From an uncultured Arthrobacter sp. (GTDB taxonomy: Bacteria; Actinomycetota; Actinomycetes; Actinomycetales; Micrococcaceae): DNA of 64,000 bases. Where the stretch lies: contig NZ_CANLSZ010000010.1 in assembly GCF_947493765.1 (NCBI RefSeq), positions 26,926 through 90,925 of the forward strand, in the 5' to 3' direction. A program made the position numbers and the translations under genes. A model generated the notes under the pieces. That model did not search any database. It worked only from the letters and a program-made list of their open reading frames with translations, and was not told where the DNA came from. This document shows positions 1 through 9,150 of the stretch, in pieces; the first letter of the stretch is position 1; each line of letters starts with the position of its first letter.

Positions 1-1587
1 GTGTACACGGGGCCGAACGTGATGCTCGGCTACGCCGAGAGCCCGGCCGATCTCGCGCTCGGCCGTGAGGTCCACGAGCTGCGGACGGGCGATCTCGCCG
101 TGGAGCACGCGGACGGGCTCTACGAGGTGGTGGGCCGGCGCAGCCGCTTCGTGAAGATCGCCGGGCTGCGGGTGGACCTGGGGCAGGTGGAACGCATCCT
201 CGCCGAGCTCGGCGTCACGGCCGCCGTCGCCGGCTCCGACGCCCAAGCCGACGAGTCCCTGGTGATCGCCCTCGAGGGCGACCACGATCCGGGGATGCTC
301 GCCGCCGTCCTGGCCTCCGATCTGGGTGTGCCGCGTGCCTCCCTCCGGCTGCACCCGGTGGAGTACCTGCCCCGGCTCGCCACGGGGAAGATCGACTACC
401 CCGCCGTCCGGTCCCTGGACGCCGGGCCGGCACCCGCTCCTGCGGAGCACGCGTCGCTGCGCGAGGGCCCGGCCGACGTGCCGCGCATCTTCGCCGAGAG
501 CCTCGACCGACCCGGCGTGGACCCCACGGACACCTTCGTCTCGCTCGACGGCGACTCGCTGTCCTACGTGGCGCTGTCGGTGCGGCTGGAAGCCGCCCTG
601 GGGCAGCTCCCACCGGGCTGGCACCTCATGACCGTGGGCGAGCTCTCGGGGAGGAGGGCCCCGCGCCGCCGACGGCTGGTCTCCCTGCTGGAACCCTCGA
701 TCGTGCTGCGCGCCGTCGCCATCATCTGCATCGTGGCCGCGCACGTGGAACTGTTCACGTTCCACACCGCGCATCTGCTGTTCGTCGTCGCGGGCTTCAA
801 CTTCGCGCGGTTCCAGCTCACCGGGACCCGACCGGATCGGCTGCGGCGGCACGTCAGGAGCCTGACGCGGATCGTCGTCCCGTCGGTCGCGTTCATCTTC
901 CTGGCCTACGTGCTCACGGACGACTACAGCATCGCCAACATCTTCCTGCTCAACGCGATGGTGGGGCCCCAGGAGGTGACGACGGAGTGGCACTTCTGGT
1001 TCGTGGAGATGCTCGTCTACGTCCTGATCGCCGTGACGGCGCTGATGTTCGTCCCCTGGCTCGACCGTCTCGAGCGCCGCGCGCCGTTCCTCTTCGCCCT
1101 GGGGCTGCTCGCCCTGACACTGCTCAGCCGGTACGACATCGTCGATCCCGGGCTGCCCAAACCGCTCCCGGTCTTCTGGCTCTTCGCCCTCGGCTGGGCC
1201 GTGGCGCGCGCCGGGACCGTGCAGCGGCGCGTCCTGGTCTCCGTCCTGGCCGTGCTCGTGGTGCCCGGCTTCTTCGACCATCCGCTGCGCGAGGCGACGA
1301 TCGTGGTGGGGGTCCTGCTCCTGACCTGGGTCCCGGCCCTGCCCGTGCCGGCGATCCTGCGCCGCGTGACCGGCTGGCTCGCGGCGGCGTCGCTGTACAT
1401 CTACCTGACCCACTGGCTGGTCTACCCGGTGCTCCTGCCGCTCGGCCAGGTCACCGCGGTGATCGGGTCCCTCCCCGTGGGCGTGGCCTACTGGGCGCTG
1501 TGCCAGTGGCTGGCGACAACCCTCTCGGCGAGGACCCGGTCGTCCCGCCCGGTGGCTCGCCGGCGGACCCACCTGCCCGCCGGCTGA
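1..1587 (+). CDS. AMP-ligase / carrier / acyltransferase-3 fusion (5' partial)
   Basis: The gene enters from outside the window: the first visible residues (YTGPNVMLGY) are an internal adenylation-domain motif, so the GTG at base 1 is not a start. Visible parts in order are the end of an AMP-dependent ligase (TGD at 29-31, GRRSRFVKIAGLR at 45-57, the C-terminal lysine K130 in ATGKID), an acyl-carrier-like segment with the phosphopantetheine-type serine S186 in GDSLS, then from about residue 233 a multi-membrane acyltransferase-3 domain with a His at 248. The expected logic is activation of an acid, loading on the carrier, and transfer to an acceptor at the membrane. The substrate is unknown. 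Domain order is clear; the biological role is inference. Confidence 0.8.
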   Translation: MYTGPNVMLGYAESPADLALGREVHELRTGDLAVEHADGLYEVVGRRSRFVKIAGLRVDLGQVERILAELGVTAAVAGSDAQADESLVIALEGDHDPGMLAAVLASDLGVPRASLRLHPVEYLPRLATGKIDYPAVRSLDAGPAPAPAEHASLREGPADVPRIFAESLDRPGVDPTDTFVSLDGDSLSYVALSVRLEAALGQLPPGWHLMTVGELSGRRAPRRRRLVSLLEPSIVLRAVAIICIVAAHVELFTFHTAHLLFVVAGFNFARFQLTGTRPDRLRRHVRSLTRIVVPSVAFIFLAYVLTDDYSIANIFLLNAMVGPQEVTTEWHFWFVEMLVYVLIAVTALMFVPWLDRLERRAPFLFALGLLALTLLSRYDIVDPGLPKPLPVFWLFALGWAVARAGTVQRRVLVSVLAVLVVPGFFDHPLREATIVVGVLLLTWVPALPVPAILRRVTGWLAAASLYIYLTHWLVYPVLLPLGQVTAVIGSLPVGVAYWALCQWLATTLSARTRSSRPVARRRTHLPAG

Positions 1588-1644
1588 GCAGTCCGGACGG
1601 GCACCGACACGGACGTCGTCGATGCCGCCCGACGGGACCGCTGC

Positions 1645-1920
1645 CTAGTGGTGGCCGGCTTCGGTGGTGCCGAACATGAGTGTGCGCCGCTGCACGTCGT
1701 AATAGACGGTCCCGGCGGTGGAGAGGATGTCCTGGAGATTGTCGGCGTCGTCGGCGTCGATGGTGAGGACTTCTTCCCAGGCGCCCTGATCGAGCACGAG
1801 CTGGAGGGTCCACGTGCCGGGCTGCCCCGGCTCTCCCGCGATCCAGCTGAACTGGTAGTGACTGAGTTGGCGGACCTTGATGCTGTCGTCGGTGATCGGC
1901 TGACCCGGATGCTGTGCCAT
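1645..1920 (-). CDS. small conserved hypothetical protein, 91 aa
   Basis: An acidic, soluble 91-residue protein with no signal peptide or membrane segment. It reads MAQHPGQPITDD at the start and ends EAGHH, with many aromatic and beta-branched residues in the middle. The ATG at 1918-1920 is preceded by a strong GAGGAGG ribosome binding site about 7 bases upstream, which fixes the start and rejects the longer frame. It converges on the acyltransferase gene and lies downstream of, but over 200 bases from, the amidase operon. I do not recognise the family; the strong ribosome site is the main evidence that it is real. Confidence 0.6.
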   Translation of the reverse strand: MAQHPGQPITDDSIKVRQLSHYQFSWIAGEPGQPGTWTLQLVLDQGAWEEVLTIDADDADNLQDILSTAGTVYYDVQRRTLMFGTTEAGHH

Positions 1921-2126
1921 GGCTGGTTCCTCCTCGAGCTGGGAATCCCGCACCGACCCGGTGGGCGGCACCGCCGTGGGAACGGGGTGCGCCCGTCGTG
2001 CCGGTCCGGGAGCGGATGCATCCAGCTTAGGATCGGGTGCCCCGTGGCGCCAGATGCCGCACGCATCCGGCGTCCCGACGCACGACGGCGCTCCGCTCGC
2101 GACCGCTCCCGGCATCCCGCCGAAGC

Positions 2127-3536
2127 TCAGAGATCGGGTACCCGCTTCGCCCAGCCCGTGGCCTGCTCGAACGCGTACGCCACACGCAGCAGCTCCACGT
2201 CCGATCCATGCGGCATGGCCAGCTGCAGGCCCACCGGCAGACCGTCCGCGCTGAAGCCGGCCGGCACGGACACCGCGGGCAGACCGGTCGCGGAGATCAG
2301 GCAGGCCGAGCGCATCCAGTCCAGGTACGTCTCGAACTCCACACCGTCGACGGACGTCGGATACCGCTGCGACGCATCGAACGGCAGCACCTGCGTGGCC
2401 GGGGACGCGAAGACGTCGTACGTCCCGAAGTAGCGACGGACGCCGGCATCCAGGCGGGTGCGCGCCAGAGCGGCGTCGACGAGCTCCTCGGCGGTGAGCC
2501 GCAGCCCCTGCTCCACGTTCCAGCGCACCTCGGGCTTGATCACCTCGCCGTGCTTCCCGACCAGCTCGCGGAACGCCAGGACGAAGTCGAACGCCCGCGT
2601 GGTGGTGAACACCTGGTCCGCGTCCCGGAGATCGGGGGCCGCCTCCTCCACCACCGCGCCGAGATCCGAGAAGACCTGCAACTGCCCCTCGAGGACCCGC
2701 AGCACCTCGCGGTCCACGGGCACACCGAGTCCGAAGTCCGCGGACCACCCGATCCGCAGCCCCGTCAGGTCCCGCTCCAGGACAGCGCCGAAGGAGCGCC
2801 TCACCGGATAGGTGTAGGGCACGGCCGCGTGGGGTCCCGCGATCGCCGTCATGCCCAGCGCGATGTCCTCGACGTCGCGGGCCATCAGCCCGTTGCGCGC
2901 GAGCCAGGACCAGGCGTTGCGTGTCGGTACGGCGGGGACGACGCCGAGGGACGGCCGGAATCCCACGATGTTGCAGAACGACGCCGGGATGCGCAGCGAT
3001 CCGCCCATGTCGCTGCCGTCACCGAGGGGCTGGATGCGTGCCGCGATGGCAGCCGCCGCTCCCCCGCTGCTCCCGCCGGCGCTGCGCGAGGTGTCGAACG
3101 GATTCACGGTGGTGCCGAAGACGTCGTTGAAGGTGTGTGACCCCGCGGCGAACTCGGGCACATTGGTCTTGCCCGTGGTCACCACCCCGGCGTCCCTGAG
3201 CCGGGAGATGATCAGATCGTCGAACGTCGGCACGAAGTCCTTGAACACCATCGAACCCTGCGTGGTGCGCAACCCTTGCGTGTTGTGCGTGTCCTTGTGC
3301 GTCATCGGCAGCCCGTGGAGGGGCGGCAGCGGTGCGCTCGACGCCGTCAGGGCGTCTGCCGCCGCCGCGAGCGCCGTCGCCCCCTCGCGGTCCTCCGTGA
3401 CGACGGCGTTGATGCGCCCGTTGACGGCGTCGATCCGTTCGAAGTGGGCGTCGAGCGCCTCGCGCGCCGAGATCTCCCGACGCCGGATGGCACCGGTGAT
3501 CCCGACGGCGGACAGCTCGTGGAGCGGACCCCTCAC
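2127..3536 (-). CDS. amidase (amidase signature family)
   Basis: A 469-residue amidase signature enzyme that hydrolyses a carboxamide to acid and ammonia. The Ser-cisSer-Lys triad is readable: K81 in THKDT, the GGSSGG motif at 154-159, and the nucleophile S180 in MGGSLRIPA. Length is normal and no signal peptide is seen, so it is cytoplasmic. Its ATG overlaps the stop of the upstream M20 peptidase gene by four bases, so the two are translationally coupled. It is the last gene of a three-hydrolase minus-strand operon starting at 6220. The substrate is not predictable from sequence. Confidence 0.9.
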   Translation of the reverse strand: MRGPLHELSAVGITGAIRRREISAREALDAHFERIDAVNGRINAVVTEDREGATALAAAADALTASSAPLPPLHGLPMTHKDTHNTQGLRTTQGSMVFKDFVPTFDDLIISRLRDAGVVTTGKTNVPEFAAGSHTFNDVFGTTVNPFDTSRSAGGSSGGAAAAIAARIQPLGDGSDMGGSLRIPASFCNIVGFRPSLGVVPAVPTRNAWSWLARNGLMARDVEDIALGMTAIAGPHAAVPYTYPVRRSFGAVLERDLTGLRIGWSADFGLGVPVDREVLRVLEGQLQVFSDLGAVVEEAAPDLRDADQVFTTTRAFDFVLAFRELVGKHGEVIKPEVRWNVEQGLRLTAEELVDAALARTRLDAGVRRYFGTYDVFASPATQVLPFDASQRYPTSVDGVEFETYLDWMRSACLISATGLPAVSVPAGFSADGLPVGLQLAMPHGSDVELLRVAYAFEQATGWAKRVPDL

Positions 3537-4768
3537 GCGCCCGTGCCCACCCGGGACAGCAGGGCCGTCATCGCCGCGCGGACGCCGGTGGTCAGGGTCG
3601 GCTCAATCGCCGGGGCGAAGTACGGCGAGTGGTTGCCGGCCACGGGTGCGTCGCCGTCGAGCAGTTCCTGCGGGTGTCCGCCGAAGAACCAGTACACGCT
3701 GGGCACACCGATCGCCTCGGCGAGCAGACCGAAGTCCTCGCTGCCCATCACGGGCGGGGACTCGATCACGGCGTCGTCGCCGAGCACCTCGCCGAGCACC
3801 GTCATCAGCTCCGTGGTGGTGTCGGGGTCGTTGTAGCACTGCGGGAAGCTCGTGATCTCCTCGATGCCCGGTTCCGGCGCCCCCGATGCGGCGGCCTCGG
3901 CGCTGATGATGCGGCGCAGCGAGCCCAGCACCAGTTCGCGCACCTCGGGGTCGAAGGTGCGCACGTTGAGCGTGAACTCCGCGGACGCCGGGATGATGTT
4001 CTCCTTCAGCCCGCCGTGGAACGTCCCGATGGTGACCACCGCCGACTTCATCGGGTGCACCTCGCGCGAGACCACCGTCTGCAGCCGTACCACCATGTGC
4101 GCTCCGAGGACGATCGGGTCGATGGAGAGCTCCGGCTGCGAGCCGTGCGACTGCTTGCCGTGGACTGTCACCTTCCAGGAGTCGGCCATCGCCATGGCGG
4201 TGCCCTTGCTGATGCTCACCGTACCGGTGAGCCCGGGCCAGACGTGCTGCCCGTAGATGACCGAGGGCTTCGGAGCCCTGTCCCACAGACCGTCAGCCAC
4301 CATCGCCTTGGCTCCGGCCCCGGTCTCCTCCCCGGGTTGGAAGATGAAGACCACGGTCCCGGACCACGCGCCGAGGTTCTCGCTGAGCAGCCGGGCGGCC
4401 GTGAGACCCACCGTCATGTGGGTGTCGTGGCCGCACCCGTGCATGACCGGCACGTCCGTCCCGTCGGCCAGCTTCCCCTTCGCCGTGCTCGCGAAGTCCA
4501 GGCCGGTGTCCTCCGCGATGGGCAGACCGTCGGTATCGGCGCGGTACCCCACTACGGGGCCCTCCCCGTTGCGGAGCACCCCCACCACGCCCGTCCCGCC
4601 GCTCACGAACGTCTCGAGTCCCAGTCCGTCGAGCTCGTTCTGAATGAACGCGGCCGTCTGCGTCTCCTGCATGGACAGCTCGGGGTGGGCGTGAAGGTGC
4701 CGATAGAGCTCGTGCATGGCGTCGGTGTGGGCCTCGGAGAGCTCGAGGACTGCGGTGTCGATGGTCAT
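3533..4768 (-). CDS. M20-family amidohydrolase (hippurate / N-acyl amino acid hydrolase type)
   Basis: A 411-residue metal-dependent amidohydrolase of the M20D group, which removes acyl groups from amino acids (hippurate hydrolase, IAA-amino acid hydrolase, N-acetyldiaminopimelate deacetylase). Metal ligands are visible in MHGCGHDTH (H110, C112, H114), in the PGEE motif (E147, E148), and in a late GSEDFG motif. The start ATG at 4768 follows a GAAAGGA-type site. It sits between the N-carbamoyl-type hydrolase (186 bases upstream) and the amidase (4-base overlap), consistent with stepwise release of nitrogen from an amide-bearing compound; that pathway is inference. Confidence 0.9.
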   Translation of the reverse strand: MTIDTAVLELSEAHTDAMHELYRHLHAHPELSMQETQTAAFIQNELDGLGLETFVSGGTGVVGVLRNGEGPVVGYRADTDGLPIAEDTGLDFASTAKGKLADGTDVPVMHGCGHDTHMTVGLTAARLLSENLGAWSGTVVFIFQPGEETGAGAKAMVADGLWDRAPKPSVIYGQHVWPGLTGTVSISKGTAMAMADSWKVTVHGKQSHGSQPELSIDPIVLGAHMVVRLQTVVSREVHPMKSAVVTIGTFHGGLKENIIPASAEFTLNVRTFDPEVRELVLGSLRRIISAEAAASGAPEPGIEEITSFPQCYNDPDTTTELMTVLGEVLGDDAVIESPPVMGSEDFGLLAEAIGVPSVYWFFGGHPQELLDGDAPVAGNHSPYFAPAIEPTLTTGVRAAMTALLSRVGTGA

Positions 4769-4954
4769 GATGTCCTTTCGGGGAACGTCGGGTGCGGGGT
4801 GGGTCAGTTGACGAGCGTACTGGGCGCCGCGGTCCTGCCGCGTGACGCCGCTGGCGAGGATCCAGAGGACGGGCAGATCGGCGACGGCGAGGACGTCCGT
4901 GGACTGTCCCTCGGTGCAGTTTCCATTGAAGCTCCAGGTAGGGGGTGGGCGGAT

Positions 4955-6220
4955 TCAGTGCTGGGGGCGGGTGCCGCCGGCGTCGAGGCGCTGTAGGGTC
5001 GCGACGAGCGCCTGCACCCCGACGGCGATGTCCTCGGTGCTGCTCCATTCCTCGGGGCAGTGGCTCTTGCCTTTCTTCGACGGGATGAAGATCATGCCCA
5101 TCGGAGCGAGGGAGGCCATGTGCACGGCGTCGTGCGTGGCACCGCTGGGGATGGGCATCCAGGCCAGCCCGAGCGTGTCCGCTGCGGCACCGGCAACATC
5201 CTGGACCCCCCGGGCGGCCTCGACGACGGCGTTGTCGCTGGACCACTCGAGGCCCACGTCCACGCCGAGCGTCGCGGCACGCGCGGCGATTTCCGCTCCC
5301 AGGCGCCCCTGCACCCCGGACAGCCAGCCGGGATCGACGCTGCGGACCTCGCCGTACATGCGGACGAGGGAGGGCACCACGTTCGGGGAACGCGATTCCG
5401 AGTCCACGCGCGTGGTGGTCGCCACACCGTGAGTGGGCGCACCGCAGCCCTCGGCACGAACGGCGAGGACCCCCTCGGCGGCAGCGATCATGGCGTCCCG
5501 GCGGTCCTCCATGGAGGTGGTGCCGGCGTGATCGGCCGAGCCTGCGAAGGACGCGATGAAGCGCTCGATCCCCGTAATAGCCGTGACGATGCCGAGCGGG
5601 AGCCCGCGCTGCTCCAGCGTGGGCCCCTGTTCGATGTGCAGTTCCACGAACGCCTGCAGCGGCCGGCGCGCCCAGGGGACGTCGGAGAGTTTCGCCGGGT
5701 CCAGTCCGAAGTCGGTGTAGGCCCGGCCGAGGCTTACGCCCCGGTAGTCGCACCGGTCCAGATCCTCAGCCGTCAGTTCCTGCGCGGCCGCCCGGCTCCC
5801 CAGGCAGCTGAGGCCGAAGCCGTTGGATTCCTCCCCGAGGAAGTCGACCACCAGCAGATCGCGCCTCAGTGGCCTGCCCCCGGCGGCCAGGAGCCGCGCC
5901 GCCTCGATGCCGCCGAGGACCCCGACGACACCGTCGAATCTGCCTCCGCCGTCCACCGTGTCCGTATGGGATCCGGTGACCAGGGCCGGAGCGGAGGGGT
6001 CGAGGCCCGCCAGGCGACCGACGATGTTTCCGGCGGTGTCGCGGTGCACCTCGAGCCCGGCAGCGCGCATGCGCTCCGCCGTCCACTCCCGTGAGGCCCG
6101 GTACGAATCGCTGAAGATCTCGCGGGTCCAGCCCGGCCGCTCGTCGTCACGGAAGGCGGCGAGCTCCGTGACGCCGGCGGCGAGGCGCTCGTGGAGTTCG
6201 GACTGGTGCGATCGGAGCAT
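4955..6220 (-). CDS. Zn-dependent N-carbamoyl-amino-acid hydrolase / allantoate amidohydrolase family
   Basis: A 421-residue M20-type enzyme of the HyuC/AmaB/AllC group, which hydrolyses N-carbamoyl amino acids, ureidopropionate or allantoate. Metal-site motifs are GSHTDTV (H85), GRFDG (D96) and FLGEESNGFG (E130, E131), with a C-terminal GATHDAVHMA and KSHCPEEW. No signal peptide. It is the first gene of a minus-strand operon with an M20D hydrolase and an amidase. No good ribosome site precedes ATG 6220. A LacI-type operator begins 17 bases upstream of the start, so the divergently transcribed LacI-family gene at 6423 probably controls it. Confidence 0.88.
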   Translation of the reverse strand: MLRSHQSELHERLAAGVTELAAFRDDERPGWTREIFSDSYRASREWTAERMRAAGLEVHRDTAGNIVGRLAGLDPSAPALVTGSHTDTVDGGGRFDGVVGVLGGIEAARLLAAGGRPLRRDLLVVDFLGEESNGFGLSCLGSRAAAQELTAEDLDRCDYRGVSLGRAYTDFGLDPAKLSDVPWARRPLQAFVELHIEQGPTLEQRGLPLGIVTAITGIERFIASFAGSADHAGTTSMEDRRDAMIAAAEGVLAVRAEGCGAPTHGVATTTRVDSESRSPNVVPSLVRMYGEVRSVDPGWLSGVQGRLGAEIAARAATLGVDVGLEWSSDNAVVEAARGVQDVAGAAADTLGLAWMPIPSGATHDAVHMASLAPMGMIFIPSKKGKSHCPEEWSSTEDIAVGVQALVATLQRLDAGGTRPQH

Positions 6221-6236
6221 GAGGACCCGTCATTGG

Positions 6237-6260
6237 CGCAATCGATTGCGAGCCGCAATC
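6237..6260. promoter_or_regulatory. LacI-family operator, three half-sites
   Basis: A perfect palindrome CGCAATCGATTGCG (6237-6250) with the central CG typical of LacI-family operators, followed by a third half-site CGCAATC (6254-6260) that makes a second, spaced inverted repeat with the middle half-site. It lies between divergent genes, 17 bases from the N-carbamoyl hydrolase start and about 160 bases from the lacI-type gene, so repression of the hydrolase operon is the likelier outcome. Confidence 0.65.
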
Positions 6261-6422
6261 CACAGCAGGATGGACAGAAGATATGGTGTACATCACACTA
6301 CGGCACGGGATTTCCGTCAAGGTTCCTGCCACATCCCCCCGAGGCTCTCGACTGCGCCGCAAACCTTTGCCCTCCGGCTCCGGATGCCTCGCCGAGCCGT
6401 GGTGGGCTCTAGACTCGAGCTG

Positions 6423-7457
6423 ATGAAGGATGACCCCAGTGCACCACCGGCCAGGACCCGCCCGGTCACCCTGGCGACCGTGGCACGCCACGCCCAGGTC
6501 CACGTCTCCACCGCCTCCCGCGCGCTGAGCGAGACCCCGTCGGGCGTCGGTGCCGAGACCATCCAGCGGGTGCGCGAACTGGCCGCGGTGCTCGGATATC
6601 GCCGGGACGTCGGAGCGGCCGGCTTGAGGACGGGGAGCTCGCGCCTGATCGGGGTGCTCGTCCCCCGCCTGACGGACCTCGTCCTGGCCTCCATCTACGA
6701 GAGCATCGATGCCGCGGCGAGCGCCGCCGGGTACGGGACCGTCGTCGCCAACACCCTGGACGACCCCGAGCAGCGCCGGATGAGACTGGACGCGATGCTC
6801 TCCCGACGGATCGACGGCGTGATCATCGGGGATTCGCACAGTGGCGACTCCGCCGCCCTGGAACTCCGGGACCGCGGTGTCCCCTACGTGCTGGTCATGC
6901 GCACGCTCGAGGGACACCTGTCGGTCTCGACCGACGACTACCAGGGCGGCCGGCTCGCCGCCGAGCACCTCCTGCACCTCGGCCACCGCCGGGTGGGCGT
7001 CATCTCCGGGGACCAGCTCGCGAGCACAGGCCGAGAGCGGACCCTGGGCTTCCGGCGGACGTTCGAGGCCGCCGGGCACCCCGTCCCGGATGCCTACAGC
7101 GTCGAGTCGGCCTTCAGCACGCCCTCGGGAGCGATCGCCGGAGCTGCGCTCATGCGACTGCCCGAGCCACCCACGGCGATCTTCGCGGTCCATGATCTCC
7201 TGGCCCTCGGCGCCATGGGTGCCCTCCGCGACGCCGGCCGGCGCGTGGGCACGGACGTGGCGCTCATCGGGTACAACGATCTCGATCTGGCCGCGACCCT
7301 GCCGGTGCCGCTGACCTCCATCCGCTCCGATCTGGCGCGCATGGGGTCACTGAGCGTGGATGCGCTGCTGGCGCAGTTCTCCGGCGGCACACCGCACAGC
7401 ACCCTGCTGCCCCCGGAGCTGGTGGTCCGCGCGACCACCTCCCCTCCGCCGTCGTAG
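6423..7457 (+). CDS. LacI-family transcriptional regulator
   Basis: A 344-residue repressor. The N-terminal helix-turn-helix is readable at about residues 15-37 (VTLATVARHAQVHVSTASRALS), followed by the hinge and a periplasmic-binding-protein-like effector domain starting at SRLIGVLVP and ending in the conserved DLARMG region. The ATG at 6423 was chosen because it sits just before the DNA-binding domain; longer frames upstream are non-coding. The GH13 glucosidase gene begins eight bases after its stop, suggesting co-transcription, while the matching operator is nearer the divergent amidohydrolase operon. The effector may be a sugar or an amide-pathway intermediate. Confidence 0.9.
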   Translation: MKDDPSAPPARTRPVTLATVARHAQVHVSTASRALSETPSGVGAETIQRVRELAAVLGYRRDVGAAGLRTGSSRLIGVLVPRLTDLVLASIYESIDAAASAAGYGTVVANTLDDPEQRRMRLDAMLSRRIDGVIIGDSHSGDSAALELRDRGVPYVLVMRTLEGHLSVSTDDYQGGRLAAEHLLHLGHRRVGVISGDQLASTGRERTLGFRRTFEAAGHPVPDAYSVESAFSTPSGAIAGAALMRLPEPPTAIFAVHDLLALGAMGALRDAGRRVGTDVALIGYNDLDLAATLPVPLTSIRSDLARMGSLSVDALLAQFSGGTPHSTLLPPELVVRATTSPPPS

Positions 7458-7465
7458 GGCGCCGG

Positions 7466-9079
7466 GTGACGCGCCCGCCGGACGCCGCCTCCGGCACCGA
7501 GTGGTGGCGCACGGCCGTCATCTACCAGGTCTATCCGCGCTCGTTCGCGGACGGCGACGGCGACGGCGTCGGGGATCTCGCCGGCCTGCTGCGCCGCCTG
7601 CCGTACATCGCGTCGCTCGGCGTCGACGGCATCTGGCTGACACCGTTTCAGCCGTCCCCGCAGGTGGACCAGGGCTACGACGTGAGCGACTACTGCGGCG
7701 TCGACCCCCTGTTCGGCACCCTGGCACAGTTCGACGACCTCCTGGCAACCGCGCACACCCTGGGCCTGAGGGTCATCCTCGACGTGGTTCCGAATCACTG
7801 CTCGTCGGAGCATCCGTTCTTCCGGACCGCCGTCGCCGCTGCTCCAGGTTCGCCCGAGCGCGCCATGTTCCATATCGAGGACGGGCCCGGGGGCGCACTC
7901 GAGGGTGACCCGCCGAACAACTGGCGGAGCGTCTTCGGCGGCAGTGCCTGGAGCCGGATCGCCCCTGACTCGGAGACGGACCGGCAGTGGTACCTGCACC
8001 TCTTCTCCCCCGGTCAACCGGACTGGAACTGGCGGAATCCCGCCGTGGGCGAGTATTTCGAGGGCGTGCTCCGCTTCTGGTTCGACCGCGGCGTGGACGG
8101 GCTGCGCATCGACGTCGCGCACGCACTCTTCAAGGCGGAGGGCCTGCCCGACGCCGACCGCCCGGAGGACGTCGTGGACGGTCTGCGTTCCAACCCACAG
8201 GTGTCCGACCAGGAGGAGGTCCACGCCGTGTACCGGCGGTGGCGCCGCCTCGCCGACTCCTACTCCCCCGCACGGGTCCTCGTGGGCGAGGTGAATCTGG
8301 CGCCGCATCGCGCCGCCCGGTACACGCGGCCCGACGAGATGCACCAGGCCTTCGCATTCACCTTCGCCACAGTGGGCTGGGATCCCGCGGCGTGGGCCAG
8401 GATCGGTACGGAGCTCGATACCGCCCGCAGGGAGCACGGAGCACCACCGACCTGGGCCCTCGAGAACCACGACCTCGTCCGGACCGTCACCCGGTTCGAC
8501 GACGGCGGCGGGCGCGGTGTCGTGCGTGCCCGTGCCGGACTGCTCGCCCTCCTCGGGTTGCCCGGCGGCGCGTACATCTACCAGGGCCAGGAAGTGGATT
8601 TGCCCGAGGTGGATGTACCCGCCGAGGCCCGGGCGGATCCGATGTGGACGCGCAGCGGCGTGTCCAGGGACGGGGCCCGGGTGCCCCTGCCGTGGACCAT
8701 CGCGCCGGCTGGCTCGTTCGGCTTCTCGCCCACGGACGATGCGGTTCCCTGGCTGCCGATCCCACCGGGTTGGGGGTCGATGTCGGTCGAGGCGCGGGAG
8801 CGGGACGCCGCCTCGACGCTGCACCTCGTCAGGGCAGCCCTTGACCTCCGCCGCTCCCTGCACGAGGAGGGCGTCCTCTCACCTCACGACGGCGGCATGT
8901 GGCGGGCCGAGGACAATGGCCTGCTCGTCTGCGAGCGCAGCGAGCTGTTCCTGGTCGCCGTCGCGATGGGCGATGCTCCGGTCCGCCTCCCGGAAGGGCG
9001 CATCATCCTGGCGTCCTCGGCCCTGACCACCGAGGGGCTCCTCCCGCCCGACGCTGCCGCGTGGGTGTGCCGGGCGTAG
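7466..9079 (+). CDS. GH13 alpha-glucosidase / alpha-amylase family enzyme
   Basis: A 537-residue cytoplasmic glycoside hydrolase of family 13, most like oligo-1,6-glucosidases and alpha-glucosidases. Visible signatures are YQVYPRSFADGDGDGVGDL at the N-terminus, DVVPNH, the nucleophile D216 in DGLRIDVAH, the general acid E275 in LVGEVN, and ENHD near residue 336. Start is a GTG at 7466, eight bases after the lacI-type stop. No signal peptide, so it acts on imported oligosaccharide. No sugar transporter is adjacent. Exact linkage specificity cannot be read. Confidence 0.9.
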   Translation: MTRPPDAASGTEWWRTAVIYQVYPRSFADGDGDGVGDLAGLLRRLPYIASLGVDGIWLTPFQPSPQVDQGYDVSDYCGVDPLFGTLAQFDDLLATAHTLGLRVILDVVPNHCSSEHPFFRTAVAAAPGSPERAMFHIEDGPGGALEGDPPNNWRSVFGGSAWSRIAPDSETDRQWYLHLFSPGQPDWNWRNPAVGEYFEGVLRFWFDRGVDGLRIDVAHALFKAEGLPDADRPEDVVDGLRSNPQVSDQEEVHAVYRRWRRLADSYSPARVLVGEVNLAPHRAARYTRPDEMHQAFAFTFATVGWDPAAWARIGTELDTARREHGAPPTWALENHDLVRTVTRFDDGGGRGVVRARAGLLALLGLPGGAYIYQGQEVDLPEVDVPAEARADPMWTRSGVSRDGARVPLPWTIAPAGSFGFSPTDDAVPWLPIPPGWGSMSVEARERDAASTLHLVRAALDLRRSLHEEGVLSPHDGGMWRAEDNGLLVCERSELFLVAVAMGDAPVRLPEGRIILASSALTTEGLLPPDAAAWVCRA

Positions 9080-9150
9080 CTGCACCGGTCCTGGCACCGG
9101 ATCGGGCGTCCGGGCAGCGAACCTGCCCAGTCCCCGTCACCGTGACCCGG

